Assembly: GCF_047324175.1 (NCBI RefSeq) | Contig: NZ_CP178732.1 | Span: forward strand, 4,030,001 to 4,094,000 | From: Acerihabitans sp015654925 | Lineage (GTDB): Bacteria; Pseudomonadota; Gammaproteobacteria; Enterobacterales; Enterobacteriaceae | Length of the DNA: 64,000 nucleotides | Reading direction: 5' to 3' | Shown here: piece after piece, positions 17,632-26,819 of the stretch | How positions within the stretch are numbered: position 1 is the stretch's first letter | Layout of the letters: each line of letters begins with the position of its first letter | The notes under the pieces: model-generated | Database searches by the model: none | Told to the model about the DNA's origin: nothing | The model's input: only the letters and a program-made list of their open reading frames with translations | Made by a program: the position numbers and the translations under genes

Positions 17632-18120
17632 TCATCGGCCGCGCATAAAAAACCGCCGGCTGGCGAGAGGAAAAAATAACAGCGCCAACACCACCATATC
17701 GGGGGATTTGTGCAGCAGCACTTGGCTGATAATCTCGCCGGCGCTGTCGCCGGACAAGGCGAACATCTCTGGATAAAAGCCATTCCAGGTAGCCAGAAAC
17801 AGATAACCGGCCCCGAGCAGCTGGCAGCCGGCGTAGCACCAGCGCGCCCAGGAATAACCGCGCATCACCGCAAAACCGCAGCGCAGCTCGATAAACAGTA
17901 TCGCCAGGCTGGCCAGGAACAACACGGTTAAATCCCACGATCGGCTGCTGGTGTCGATAAAGCTTTGCAACCCGGCCACGCCCAGATTATTGGTCAACAT
18001 CAGCACGCCCACGCAGCGGGTGGCGATAATGGCCGTACCGGCAATCATTACCGCCACCGGTGCGTCAAGCGGTACGCGCTCCCTGACCATGCTGCGGCTG
18101 CTCCTGAGTATTTCCGACAT
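17632..18120 (-). CDS. ybjO: YbjO family inner-membrane protein
   Basis: A 162-residue membrane protein of unknown function with four hydrophobic segments (roughly 22-45, 63-83, 90-112, 137-153). It shares with E. coli YbjO the length, the LGV.G...FI segment, the SLAILFIELRC-type span and the end FFPLASRRFF. It lies downstream of potI on the same strand with a 64-bp gap, so it is probably read through from the pot operon. Confidence 0.88.
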   Translation of the reverse strand: MSEILRSSRSMVRERVPLDAPVAVMIAGTAIIATRCVGVLMLTNNLGVAGLQSFIDTSSRSWDLTVLFLASLAILFIELRCGFAVMRGYSWARWCYAGCQLLGAGYLFLATWNGFYPEMFALSGDSAGEIISQVLLHKSPDMVVLALLFFPLASRRFFMRGR

Positions 18121-18184
18121 TGTCTCTCTCCCTGCCTGAACGCCGTACTAACCTAAGGAGTAAGACTAGCAGCTCCCGGGAGAA

Positions 18185-19030
18185 TCAGCCACGTGCGGCG
18201 CGCTGTCGATCCCTTTGGCGCTGTTTTTCCGCGCGGGCCATAAACCACCAGGCAATCAGTCCGATCATCCCCACCACGCCAAGAATAATGGTGGCCAGGG
18301 CGTTGATTTCCGGATTAACGCCCATTCTGACGCTTGAGAACACCAGCATCGGCAAGGTGGTGGCGCCCGGGCCGGCGACAAAACTGGCAATCACCAAATC
18401 ATCCAGCGACAGGGTAAACGCCAGCAGCCAGCCGGAGACAATCGCCGGCGCAATCATCGGCAGCGTGATGATAAAAAACACTTTGATCGGCGTGGCGCCG
18501 AGATCCAGCGCCGCCTCTTCTATGGATTCATCCAGCTCGCGCAGCCGCGAATTCACCACGACCGCCACATAGGCCGTACAGAACGTCACGTGCGCCAGCC
18601 AAATGGTAAACATGCCCCGTTCCGCGGGCCAGCCGATAGCATGCCCCATGGCCACGAACAGCAGCAGCAGCGACAGGCCGGTGATCACATCGGGCATCAC
18701 CAGCGGCGCGGTAAGCATAAACGCAAAACCGTCCGAACCGCGAAAACGGCCAAACCGCACAATCACCACCGCCGCCAGCGTACCGAGGATCACCGCCATG
18801 GTCGCGGTCGCCGCCGCCAGGGTCAGGCTCAATGATACGGCGCTGAGCATGGCATCGTCGTGAATCAATACGCCGTACCAGCGGGTCGACCAGCCGGCCC
18901 AAACCGTCACCAGCTTTGAACTGTTGAACGAATAAATCACCAGCATCAGCATCGGCGCATATAAAAAGGTGAATCCCGATACCAGGATCGCGATCCGCCA
19001 GGGAGAGCGCACTACCGGTAATGTGTTCAT
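18185..19030 (-). CDS. potI: PotI, permease of the putrescine ABC importer
   Basis: Second permease of the PotFGHI putrescine importer. The 281 residues (same length as in E. coli) have six membrane spans and the EAA loop SIEEAALDLGATPIKVFF followed by TLPMIAPA. Its ATG overlaps the end of potH by four bases (ATGA), a sign of coupled translation. Confidence 0.96.
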   Translation of the reverse strand: MNTLPVVRSPWRIAILVSGFTFLYAPMLMLVIYSFNSSKLVTVWAGWSTRWYGVLIHDDAMLSAVSLSLTLAAATATMAVILGTLAAVVIVRFGRFRGSDGFAFMLTAPLVMPDVITGLSLLLLFVAMGHAIGWPAERGMFTIWLAHVTFCTAYVAVVVNSRLRELDESIEEAALDLGATPIKVFFIITLPMIAPAIVSGWLLAFTLSLDDLVIASFVAGPGATTLPMLVFSSVRMGVNPEINALATIILGVVGMIGLIAWWFMARAEKQRQRDRQRAARG

Positions 19031-19989
19031 GCCCGATCCCCCAGGGTTTTATTCTGATGTTTGTGAAACCACATAATCGGCACGATCAGCAGCAATAGCA
19101 TAATCACCGCCACCGCCGAGGCCACCGGCCAATCGCGATTATTAAAGAATTCCTGCCATAAAATCCGGCCAATCATAATGCTGTCCGGGCCGCCGAGCAG
19201 TTCGGGAATCACGTACTCCCCCACCGCCGGGATAAACACCAGCATCGAACCGGCGATAATGCCCCCCTTGGTGAGGGGCATTATCACCTTGAAAAAGGTC
19301 TTGAGCGGCCGCGCGCCCAGATCCAGCGACGCTTCCACCAGCGAATAATCCAAGCGGGTCAGCGCGGTGTAAATCGGCAGGATCATAAACGGCAAATAGG
19401 CATAGACCACGCCGATATACACCGCCAGGTTGGTATGCAGAATTACCAGCGGCCGATCGATAACCCCCAGCCACATTAAAAAATTATTCAATACGCCGTT
19501 ATTTTTCAAAATGCCCATCCAGGCATAGACGCGAATCAGAAACGACGTCCACGACGGCAAGATTACCAGCAGTAGCAGGATATTGCGGGTCGAAGGTTTA
19601 CTGTGCGCCACCGCCCAGGCCATGGGGTAACCGATCAGCAGGCAGAAAAACGTCGACACCGCCGCCACCTGCAATGACTGCAAATAGGCCTCGATATACA
19701 GCGGATCGTCGAGCAATTGCGAAAAGTTGGCCAGATTAAGCGAAATATCCAGCTTGCCATCCATCCAGCTCACCAGATCGGTATAAGGCGGGATCGCCCG
19801 GGCCATCTCCGCCAGGCTGATTTTAAACACAATCAGGAACGGCAGCATAAACAGCAGCAGCAGCCACAGGTACGGCAGGAAAATCACCGCCTTGCGGCCG
19901 TGGCGCATTTGCAGCCGGGTCAGCCAACGCGGGGTTTTCACCCGGTCGGCCACGGGCTCGGGGGGCATTTTTTCATCCACTACAGACAT
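19027..19989 (-). CDS. potH: PotH, permease of the putrescine ABC importer
   Basis: First permease of the putrescine importer, 320 residues. After a variable cytoplasmic N-terminus of about 30 residues come six spans, with YPMAWAVAHSKPSTRN, LPSWTSFLIRVYAWM and the EAA loop VEASLDLGARPLKTFF. ATG 19989 has GGAGGA six bases upstream and is preferred to an in-frame start 12 codons earlier, which would run into potG. Confidence 0.96.
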   Translation of the reverse strand: MSVVDEKMPPEPVADRVKTPRWLTRLQMRHGRKAVIFLPYLWLLLLFMLPFLIVFKISLAEMARAIPPYTDLVSWMDGKLDISLNLANFSQLLDDPLYIEAYLQSLQVAAVSTFFCLLIGYPMAWAVAHSKPSTRNILLLLVILPSWTSFLIRVYAWMGILKNNGVLNNFLMWLGVIDRPLVILHTNLAVYIGVVYAYLPFMILPIYTALTRLDYSLVEASLDLGARPLKTFFKVIMPLTKGGIIAGSMLVFIPAVGEYVIPELLGGPDSIMIGRILWQEFFNNRDWPVASAVAVIMLLLLIVPIMWFHKHQNKTLGDRA

Positions 19990-20003
19990 GGTCGTCCTCC
20001 GCC

Positions 20004-21143
20004 CTAAACCGTCAACACGACGCAACTGTCCGCATCCCAGCAGAGACGCACTTCATCCCCCCAGGTGGGCGAACCTTTACGATAACGATGCGCATTTTGC
20101 AACTGCGCGCTGATAGTCTGGCCGCTTTGCAGCAGCACATGGTAAATGGACAGGTCGCCGAGATAAGCGATATTCACCACTTCGCCGACGGCAAAGTTAT
20201 AACCATCGGGGGGGACGTCATCGCATAACATGATTTTTTCCGGGCGCAGCGCCACATGCACCGGCACGCCGTCCACCACCGACACATCGGAGTTCACCTG
20301 GAGCGGATGCACCAGGCTGGGGCTTTGAATAATCAGCGCATCGTCCTGGCGCTCTTTGAGCAAACCGTCGAAGATATTCACCGAGCCGATAAACTCGGCG
20401 CTGAACCGGCTGTTGGGGTGTTCATAGATCTCTTCCGGTTCGCCGATTTGCACAAATTTACCGCGATTCATGATGGCGATACGCCCGGCCATGGTCATGG
20501 CCTCTTCCTGATCGTGGGTAACCATCACACAGGTGACGCCCACTCGTTCGAGAATATCCACCACTTCAAGCTGCATACGATCACGCAGCTTTTTATCCAG
20601 CGCCCCCATGGGTTCATCGAGCAATAGCAGCTTGGGCCGTTTGGCCAGGCTGCGCGCCAGCGCCACCCGCTGGCGCTGGCCGCCGGACAGCTGATGGGGT
20701 TTGCGGGCCGCGAATTCCTGCATATGCACCATGGCCAGCATCTCTTCCACGCGCTGTTTAATCTCGGCGCGCGGCAACTTATCCTGCTTTAAGCCAAAGG
20801 CGATATTTTGCTCCACCGTCATATGGGGGAACAGCGCATAGGACTGGAACATCATATTGATCGGCCGCTGGTACGGCGGCATATGGGATAAATCCTGGCC
20901 ATCGAGCACGATTTGGCCATGGGTCGGCTGTTCAAACCCCGCCAGCATGCGCAGCAGCGTGGATTTGCCGCAGCCGGACGCGCCCAGCAGCGCGAACATT
21001 TCCCCTTTATAGATCGTCAGGCTGACATCATCGACCGCCGATTGGCCGTCGAACGATTTGGTCAAATTGCGGATCTCCAGCAATGGCGTAACCATTTTCT
21101 GGCTTTTAGGCTGTGGGCGGGGTGTTGCATCGTTCACTAACAT
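20004..21143 (-). CDS. potG: PotG, ATPase of the putrescine ABC importer
   Basis: The 379-residue ATPase shows Walker A GASGCGKS, signature LSGGQRQ, Walker B LLLLDEP, the D-loop GALDKKLRD and a C-terminal TOBE-like regulatory domain (about 290-379) ending DSCVVLTV as in E. coli. Candidate starts are the ATG at 21143 and a GTG two codons later that matches the E. coli start; an earlier TTG lies before the ribosome site. A 111-bp gap with a stem-loop separates it from potF. Confidence 0.95.
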   Translation of the reverse strand: MLVNDATPRPQPKSQKMVTPLLEIRNLTKSFDGQSAVDDVSLTIYKGEMFALLGASGCGKSTLLRMLAGFEQPTHGQIVLDGQDLSHMPPYQRPINMMFQSYALFPHMTVEQNIAFGLKQDKLPRAEIKQRVEEMLAMVHMQEFAARKPHQLSGGQRQRVALARSLAKRPKLLLLDEPMGALDKKLRDRMQLEVVDILERVGVTCVMVTHDQEEAMTMAGRIAIMNRGKFVQIGEPEEIYEHPNSRFSAEFIGSVNIFDGLLKERQDDALIIQSPSLVHPLQVNSDVSVVDGVPVHVALRPEKIMLCDDVPPDGYNFAVGEVVNIAYLGDLSIYHVLLQSGQTISAQLQNAHRYRKGSPTWGDEVRLCWDADSCVVLTV

Positions 21144-21201
21144 CACTCTCCGGAACAAAAGCAGCGGCGCTGCCGCAACCGCCGTCGCTGAAATAGCATA
21201 A

Positions 21202-21222
21202 CAGGCGGTATAAAACCGCCTG
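21202..21222 (-). other. Intercistronic stem-loop between potF and potG
   Basis: CAGGCGG / CCGCCTG inverted around a seven-base loop. Such hairpins often protect the 3' end of the binding-protein mRNA and allow more potF than potGHI product; that role is inferred. Confidence 0.6.
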
Positions 21223-21254
21223 CCGGTTAGGATAAGTTTAACCTGTCTGGAATG

Positions 21255-22367
21255 TTATTTGCCGCTTTTTACTTTGGTCCAGGCACGGGTGATCACCCGG
21301 TCGATTTTCGGCGGCTGGACTTTAAGGGTAAACATTTTGGCGCGGACATCGGCCGGCGGATAAATACCGGGGTTGTTGCGCACCTCTTCGCTGACCAGCG
21401 GCGTGGCGGCCTTATTGCCGTTGGCGTAGAAGATCTGGTTACTCACCTGGGCGATGACCTGCGGGTCCATCAGATAATTGATAAACTGATAGGCCTCGTC
21501 GAGGTTTTTGGCATCGGCGGGAATGGCCAGCACGTCGAAAAACGCCAGGGCGCCCTCTTTCGGGATACTGTAGGCGATATTCACGCCGTTTTTGGCTTCC
21601 TTGGCGCGATTGGCCGCCTGCATGACGTCGCCGGCCCAGCCGATGGCCACGCAGATATCGCCGTTGGCCAAATCGTTAATATATTGCGAGGAATGGAAGT
21701 AACGGATGCTGGGGCGCAGTTTCAACAGCAGATCGGTCGCCGGCCCGGTATAATCGTCGGCATTGGCGCTGTTGGGATCTTTCCCCAGGTAATTGAGCAC
21801 GGTGGCGAAGATTTCCGCCGGCGCGTCAAGGAAAGAAACGCCGCAGCTTTTCAGCTTGGCCAGATTTTCCGGTTTCAACACCAAATCCCAGCTATTGACC
21901 GGGGCGTCGTTGCCCAATATCGCTTTGACTTTATCAACGTTATACGCAATCCCGGTGGTGGCCCACATATAAGGAATGGCGTATTTATTGTCGGGATCGT
22001 GCTGGCTGATAAGTTTCAGCAGTTCCGGGTCGAGATTTTTATAATTGGGCAGCTTGCTTTTATCCAGCGGCTGGAATACCCCGGCGGCCAATTGGCGCTC
22101 AAGGAAACTGGCTGAAGGCACCACTACGTCAAAACCGGTACTGCCGGCCATGAGCTTGCCTTCCAATACTTCATTGGAATCAAACACATCGTAGACGACT
22201 TTGATGCCGGTTTGTTTTTCAAAATCCGGCACCGTATTGGGTGCGATATAATCCGACCAGTTATAGACATGCAGCGTTTTTTGCTCCGCGCCGATGGCGG
22301 AGACGGACGCGGCCATTAGCAAGCCGGCGACTACACCCGACAGCCAGTTTTTACGTTGGGTGAACAT
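21255..22367 (-). CDS. potF: PotF, periplasmic putrescine-binding protein
   Basis: The 370-residue product has a signal peptide (first ~26 residues, ending SAIGA before EQKT) and the spermidine/putrescine-binding fold. Residues that bind putrescine in E. coli PotF are in blocks kept here: YNWSDYIAP, the VPSASFLERQ segment, SFLDAPAEIF, AIGWAGDV and the aspartate/tryptophan positions of WATTGIAYNVD. ATG 22367 has GGAGGAAG upstream and gives the E. coli length. It is the first gene of the potFGHI-ybjO unit. Confidence 0.97.
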   Translation of the reverse strand: MFTQRKNWLSGVVAGLLMAASVSAIGAEQKTLHVYNWSDYIAPNTVPDFEKQTGIKVVYDVFDSNEVLEGKLMAGSTGFDVVVPSASFLERQLAAGVFQPLDKSKLPNYKNLDPELLKLISQHDPDNKYAIPYMWATTGIAYNVDKVKAILGNDAPVNSWDLVLKPENLAKLKSCGVSFLDAPAEIFATVLNYLGKDPNSANADDYTGPATDLLLKLRPSIRYFHSSQYINDLANGDICVAIGWAGDVMQAANRAKEAKNGVNIAYSIPKEGALAFFDVLAIPADAKNLDEAYQFINYLMDPQVIAQVSNQIFYANGNKAATPLVSEEVRNNPGIYPPADVRAKMFTLKVQPPKIDRVITRAWTKVKSGK

Positions 22368-22656
22368 CCGTTGCTTCCTCCAAATCCCAGTCAATAAAAA
22401 ATATTTATGCATATCGCTAACGATATGCAATGCATGAATAAAGCACAGCAACGCAAGCATAACCGCAGCGCAAGTGCTACGCCAGCGATCGGAAAAAAAA
22501 ATGGCTTTAATCGATTATTTATTCACTAAATGTCTATCAAATCTGGTATTCAGTGCGTAAAAGACACAGGATCTCCGCTCGAACATGCAAAATGACAGCA
22601 TAAAAGAGGGCATAGGGAGGGAATGGGCGGACGCCGCCATACGCGGTGGCGCCGCA

Positions 22657-23133
22657 TTAGTGGATCACGGGCAAGATATGTTTTGGTTCGGCGTGCGGCT
22701 CCTCGTCAATAAACAGCAAATCATTGGCGCGGGCTTCCAGAATCAGCATGGATAGCTGTTCTTCCGACTGCTGCATAAAATGCTTGAACTGGCCGAAGGT
22801 AACCCCTACCTCGATGCTCAGCGCCTGGCAGGCCACCAGCTTGGGTAAATTATCATCCTGGATATCTATAAACGCCTTCACGGTCAGCGAACTGGCATTG
22901 ATCTGGCTCAAGTCCCCCACCAATGCAATCAGTGCGGTGGGACGCACTTCCGCCAGGGCGGAAAACAGGATGACGTTGTCAACCAGATCGATTTTCGCAT
23001 CAAAAATGCCGTCAAAATTTTGCATATGCGGCAGATGCAACGCCTGGCAGGAGTCACACTCAAAGAATGAAAGACTGAGTTTTTCCAACCAGCGTCTAAG
23101 GATGTCCAGATCCGGGACAACAAGTGAATCCAT
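22657..23133 (-). CDS. ybjN: YbjN, regulatory protein family
   Basis: A 158-residue cytoplasmic protein with the length of E. coli YbjN. Conserved blocks are LVVPDLDILRRWL, FFECDSCQALHLPHMQNFDGIFDAKIDL and INASSLTVKAF, with SEEQLSMLILEA near the end. YbjN has a fold like type III secretion chaperones and its overexpression affects motility, biofilm and stress genes, but its biochemical action is not settled. ATG 23133 is preferred to a TTG three codons upstream. It sits between rimK and potF, as in E. coli. Confidence 0.92.
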   Translation of the reverse strand: MDSLVVPDLDILRRWLEKLSLSFFECDSCQALHLPHMQNFDGIFDAKIDLVDNVILFSALAEVRPTALIALVGDLSQINASSLTVKAFIDIQDDNLPKLVACQALSIEVGVTFGQFKHFMQQSEEQLSMLILEARANDLLFIDEEPHAEPKHILPVIH

Positions 23134-23444
23134 AAAGGCCAACCTCTAATGTCAAATGTGAAACGGGGCATAGCTTACGGAATAATAACGAACGACGCCA
23201 TGGACAAACGCTGTAAATTATCACCTATTGCCTGTCCTCGATAGGCCGTAGGTGCCACTGCCCCCGCGCCGCGAGACTAAAGGCAATAACATCATGTTGA
23301 TTTGTAATGGATAGCCGGCCAGCCGCCGCGGGAAGGTCTTACCAATGCTCTACCCATCGGATAAAGTCTGAAAATGTAATCCTTTTGAGCATCCTCGCGG
23401 TTAAAAAACGATTTATCCGGCTAATCGCCGGTGGCGCGCTGCGC
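23134..23444. other. Gap between rimK and ybjN
   Basis: This 311-bp stretch carries the rimK terminator at its right end and presumably the ybjN promoter. No gene is visible. Confidence 0.5.
23403..23427 (-). terminator. Terminator of rimK
   Basis: Read on the minus strand, CGATT / AATCG with a nine-base loop is followed by six T, about 20 bp after the rimK stop. The stem is short, so it may be inefficient. Confidence 0.55.
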
Positions 23445-24332
23445 TTAGGAAATTTTATGTAATGTGTTTTGCTCAATATAGGTAATCATCAAACCGGCTA
23501 TATCAATCCCCGTGGCGGTTTCGATCCCTTCCAGCCCCGGCGATGCGTTAACCTCCATGACCAGCGGGCCACGCTGCGCGCGTAAAATATCCACTCCGGC
23601 GACGTGCAGCCCGAGGGTAGCCGTCGCTTTGATGGCCACCGCCCGCTCCTGGGCGGTGATGGTGATTTTGCGCGCCGAGCCTCCCCGATGCAGATTGGAG
23701 CGAAAATCGCCGGGCTGGGCCTGGCGTTCAATCGCGGCCACCACGCGATTGCCAATCACCAGGCAGCGAATATCGCAGCCTTTGGCCTCGTGGATATATT
23801 CCTGCACCAGGAATTGGGCTTTTAACCCGCGAAACGCGTCGATCACGCTTTTGGCGGCCTGCGCGGTTTCCGCCAGCACCACGCCGATGCCCTGGGTGCC
23901 TTCCACCAGTTTTACCACCAGCGGCGCCCCGCCCACCATGGTAATCAAGTCATTGGTGTCATCAGGCGAATCGGCAAATCCCGTTACCGGCAAATCAATC
24001 CCTTCCCTGGCCAATAGTTGCAGCGAATGCAGTTTATCCCTGGCGCGGGTGATGGCGACGGAATCGTTCAGCGGGTAACTGCCCAGCATTTCAAACTGGC
24101 GCAGCACCGTGGTGCCATAAAACGTAATGGCGGTACCAATGCGTGGAATAACCGCATCATAGTGGGCCAGCCGCTTACCCCGATAATGAATCGAGGGCGA
24201 GTCACAGTTGATATTCATGTAACAAGACAGCGGATCGATGATATCCACGCTATGGCGGCGGGTTTCAGCGGCGTCCCGTAGTCGCTTGCATGAAAAAAGT
24301 GAACCGTCCCGGGATAGAATAGCTATTTTCAC
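23445..24332 (-). CDS. rimK: RimK, ribosomal protein S6 glutamate ligase
   Basis: RimK is an ATP-grasp ligase that adds glutamates to the C-terminus of S6 and can make poly-glutamate. The 295 residues show the ATP-grasp blocks: PLVVKLVEGTQGIGV (glycine-rich loop), DIRCLVIG, FRSNLHRGG and the metal-binding EVNASPGLEGIE. It lacks the last few residues of the E. coli protein. In E. coli it follows nfsA; here nfsA and ybjC are gone and rimK is divergent from grxA across 248 bp. Confidence 0.96.
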   Translation of the reverse strand: MKIAILSRDGSLFSCKRLRDAAETRRHSVDIIDPLSCYMNINCDSPSIHYRGKRLAHYDAVIPRIGTAITFYGTTVLRQFEMLGSYPLNDSVAITRARDKLHSLQLLAREGIDLPVTGFADSPDDTNDLITMVGGAPLVVKLVEGTQGIGVVLAETAQAAKSVIDAFRGLKAQFLVQEYIHEAKGCDIRCLVIGNRVVAAIERQAQPGDFRSNLHRGGSARKITITAQERAVAIKATATLGLHVAGVDILRAQRGPLVMEVNASPGLEGIETATGIDIAGLMITYIEQNTLHKIS

Positions 24333-24580
24333 GCCTTATCCTGATTGGTCGTTATGATCGCAGCCATGATAATCCGGCCGCCGCTTGGGATCGAGCAAAG
24401 TTTAGGGGGTTGCAAGAACGTATTGCCCCGCGGCGGGTCAAGATAGGCCAGGGGCATTGGACTGAAAGGTAATTTCTGCTTTTTTTTGACGCAAGTCACA
24501 GGCATAGTAAAAGGCAACAAGAAGCGTAACAGAGTCCATTGATTCGTTTCGATTGTCATTTCATAGGTTAAGGAGTGTAT

Positions 24581-24847
24581 ATGTTTGCTGTCATTTTCGG
24601 ACGTCCAGGCTGTCCTTATTGTGTGCGCGCTAAAGAGCTGGCTGAAAAACTGACCGCGGAACGGGACGACTTTTCTTACCGTTATGTGGATATCCATGCG
24701 GAAGGCATATCCAAGGCTGATTTGTCGAAAACCGTCGGCAAACCCGTCGAAACCGTGCCGCAGATTTTTGTCGATCAGGTGCATATCGGCGGCTGTACGG
24801 ATTTTGAGGCTTATGCCCAGGAAAATCTGAGCTTGTACCAGCAATAA
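24581..24847 (+). CDS. grxA: Glutaredoxin 1
   Basis: GrxA reduces protein disulfides and ribonucleotide reductase at the expense of glutathione. The 88 residues contain the redox site CPYC (11-14), the cis-proline segment ETVPQIFVD and the GSH-binding GGCTDFEA. Start ATG 24581 has AAGGAG eight bases upstream; the GTG at 24575 overlaps it. In E. coli grxA is activated by OxyR; no clear site was identified here. Confidence 0.96.
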   Translation: MFAVIFGRPGCPYCVRAKELAEKLTAERDDFSYRYVDIHAEGISKADLSKTVGKPVETVPQIFVDQVHIGGCTDFEAYAQENLSLYQQ

Positions 24848-24858
24848 TTCCTGCGTCG

Positions 24859-24880
24859 CGGGTCAGCCACGGCTGGCCCG
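24859..24880. terminator. Stem-loop between convergent grxA and ybjM
   Basis: CGGGTCAGC / GCTGGCCCG with a four-base loop lies 11 bp after grxA. There is no strong T-run on either side, so its function as a terminator is uncertain. Confidence 0.45.
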
Positions 24881-24929
24881 GTTATCTCCCCCCCGGTTCC
24901 AAGCCTCCCTTCCCCTTTTCGCCGATGTT

Positions 24930-25298
24930 TCAGTGCGCCGGCCGCTTGAACATGACGCCGATAAAATACCAGCCCAGAGCACCGCATGCGCACCAAAACA
25001 CCGCGCTTAATAAATAGGTCATTTGATACCATAGGCTGGGGGGCTCGCTGCGGGCTACGGAAAACAGCACCAGGCATAACGGCGAGGCAAGCAGAGCGCC
25101 CAGCACCGGAAAAACTATTTTATTGGCTTGGGACAACAAACCGCCGACGACCCCGGGCACAAGAAATAACAGCAGTCCCAGAGAAGCGCCATGATTTTGA
25201 GCGTTCATTACCGCAAAGCCGCTTTCCTGACTGGCAAACACTACCGCAAATAGTACAGCGCTACTTATGATTCCCGCTCCGCGTCGGTAAACCGTCAT
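24930..25298 (-). CDS. ybjM: YbjM family inner-membrane protein
   Basis: A 122-residue membrane protein of unknown function with four hydrophobic stretches. It shares with E. coli YbjM the segments LLFFLVPGVV, LGALLASPLCLVL and LLSAVFWCACGAL near the end. ATG 25298 follows GGGAGG and is preferred to a GTG seven codons upstream. It is convergent with grxA, as in E. coli, but the ybjL gene normally upstream is absent. Confidence 0.85.
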   Translation of the reverse strand: MTVYRRGAGIISSAVLFAVVFASQESGFAVMNAQNHGASLGLLLFLVPGVVGGLLSQANKIVFPVLGALLASPLCLVLFSVARSEPPSLWYQMTYLLSAVFWCACGALGWYFIGVMFKRPAH

Positions 25299-26085
25299 TA
25301 TCGCCTCCCATAATTGCACCGTGATAAAACGTCATAGTAAAAAACCTATAATTACCCTATATTTAGGCCACTAATAGGCAATCATAAGATATCATCGGCA
25401 TTAACAAAAAAAGCTCGGCCGGAAATGCGCTATTTTTATCGACTCTATTTTCGGCAACGCTCGTATGGGCCAAAATCAAATGAAGCTGATATCCCTGGCG
25501 CTGTTTCACACTGCCAAGATTGAATAAAACCACTATTGAATGCTGATAAATATACCCGACAAACTTATAATTATCAAATAGTTGCTAGTAGCAATAAAGT
25601 TATCATCCGTGAATATTAACGTGGCTGACTTGTTAAACATGGATGAATTTTTGTTATTAATTATGGGTTAATAATCACGGCGCCGAAAATGGATAATAAC
25701 GTTAAAACCGACTCAACATGGTCATTCAACAGGGTTTTTAGCGTTTTTTTTTATTTTTCCCACTAATGGCATTAGCGGCGTAAAAAATTTTCACCCGGAA
25801 AAAACAGGCCATTTAAATTGCAAATCAGCAGAGAGGCAATTAAAAAATCAGTTTTTTCTCATTATGACTGACATTGGCCGCCGTTGATTACATAAGGCAG
25901 AGTCATTGATTAAGCCGCTCTAACCAGGTTTGCTACGCACACCGCCCCGTCGCCGGCCTGGGGCGAGCCGATCGCCACGGACCCGGCGCCCCGCCCGCAT
26001 AGGGATAACGAGTGTAAAACGTCCCCTGGCGCCGAATCCGCACGGCGGTATGGCGATCGATGTATAAAAATTTTTAGCGCAATCC

Positions 26086-26113
26086 AGAACTTTCCCTAAT
26101 CCTTAGAGTCTGA
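26086..26113 (+). promoter_or_regulatory. Sigma-E promoter of rybB
   Basis: A -35 box AGAACTTT (26086-26093) and a -10 box TCTGA (26109-26113) with a 16-bp spacer from the end of GAACTT lie six bases before the RybB 5' end. This is the consensus layout of RpoE promoters and is what drives rybB in E. coli. Confidence 0.88.
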
Positions 26114-26119
26114 TTTAAT

Positions 26120-26198
26120 GCCACTGCTTTTCTTTGATGTCCCCAAATTGAGGAGCCCGATCGTCCCGCCTATTAGGTTCAAGACTTTCGGGTTTTTT
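26120..26198 (+). ncRNA. rybB: Small RNA RybB
   Basis: RybB is an Hfq-dependent small RNA made under envelope stress; it base-pairs through its 5' end to repress many outer-membrane protein mRNAs. The first 26 bases, starting GCCACTGCTTTTCTTTGATG, agree with the E. coli RNA as I recall it, including the 16-base seed. The total length to the end of the T-run is 79, the known length. The terminator stem is diverged: CCCGA/TCGGG, a 2x2 internal loop, then GTC/GAC, closed by a loop containing GGTTCAAG, followed by TTTTTT. The sigma-E promoter is correctly spaced. Confidence 0.95.
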
Positions 26199-26601
26199 AT
26201 TGTCCGTTCCCCATCGCCGCCCCATACCAGCATCATCCCTTTTTGGCCTGCCCGAACCCGCGTGCCCGGATTATGCCCGGCCGTAGCGCGCGTAGGCTAT
26301 TGCCCATGCAAACCGCGCCGCGCAGGAAAACCCGCCCCGTCCATCAGCCGATTCGGCACGCAGCCTGACGACGTAAAACCGCTGTGTTGGTCTAATATTG
26401 ATTAGATAAATTAAATGGGTAATATAATATATTTAATTTTATTATTGAGCTATTAGTTACCCTATTTAGATACCATTATTTTAATAATTTCCAAACGATT
26501 ATTGTTTTTATAGCCTGCGAGTTACGATATTACCCATGGCTAAACATGGATAAGATAATAACTCTAATATATCCATAACATTATGCCTTAAATTAACATT
26601 A

Positions 26602-26632
26602 ACGCTAATGAACTATTTTGAATCATTAGCGT
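26602..26632. repeat. Perfect 10-bp inverted repeat upstream of the sdaC-type gene
   Basis: ACGCTAATGA and TCATTAGCGT are inverted around 11 bases, about 250 bp before the start codon. It could be an operator for a dimeric regulator or form a hairpin; it has no T-run after it. Confidence 0.7.
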
Positions 26633-26789
26633 GAAATAGCCGTAGGTTTGCCGAATGAAAAGAATATCCTCCGCGCTTGAATCAGAGACCCAGATCAAAA
26701 AATGCCAAATTAGCACATGAATCTTTTAGGCAAAGGCTATATTATGGCCGCCAGTTATCGGCGATATATGATCTACTGCTAATTCATAA

Positions 26790-26819
26790 CGTTTATTCTT
26801 TTCTGGTAATGAATAAACG
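26790..26819. repeat. Second inverted repeat upstream of the sdaC-type gene
   Basis: CGTTTATTC / GAATAAACG around a 12-base loop, 65 bp before the start codon, in the likely 5' untranslated region or promoter. Confidence 0.65.

Noticed and set aside
26118..26405. A 95-codon plus-strand reading frame starting MPLLFFDV
   Set aside because: Its first 80 bases are the RybB small RNA, including the terminator. It has no ribosome site and an Arg/Pro-rich translation typical of chance frames in GC-rich DNA.
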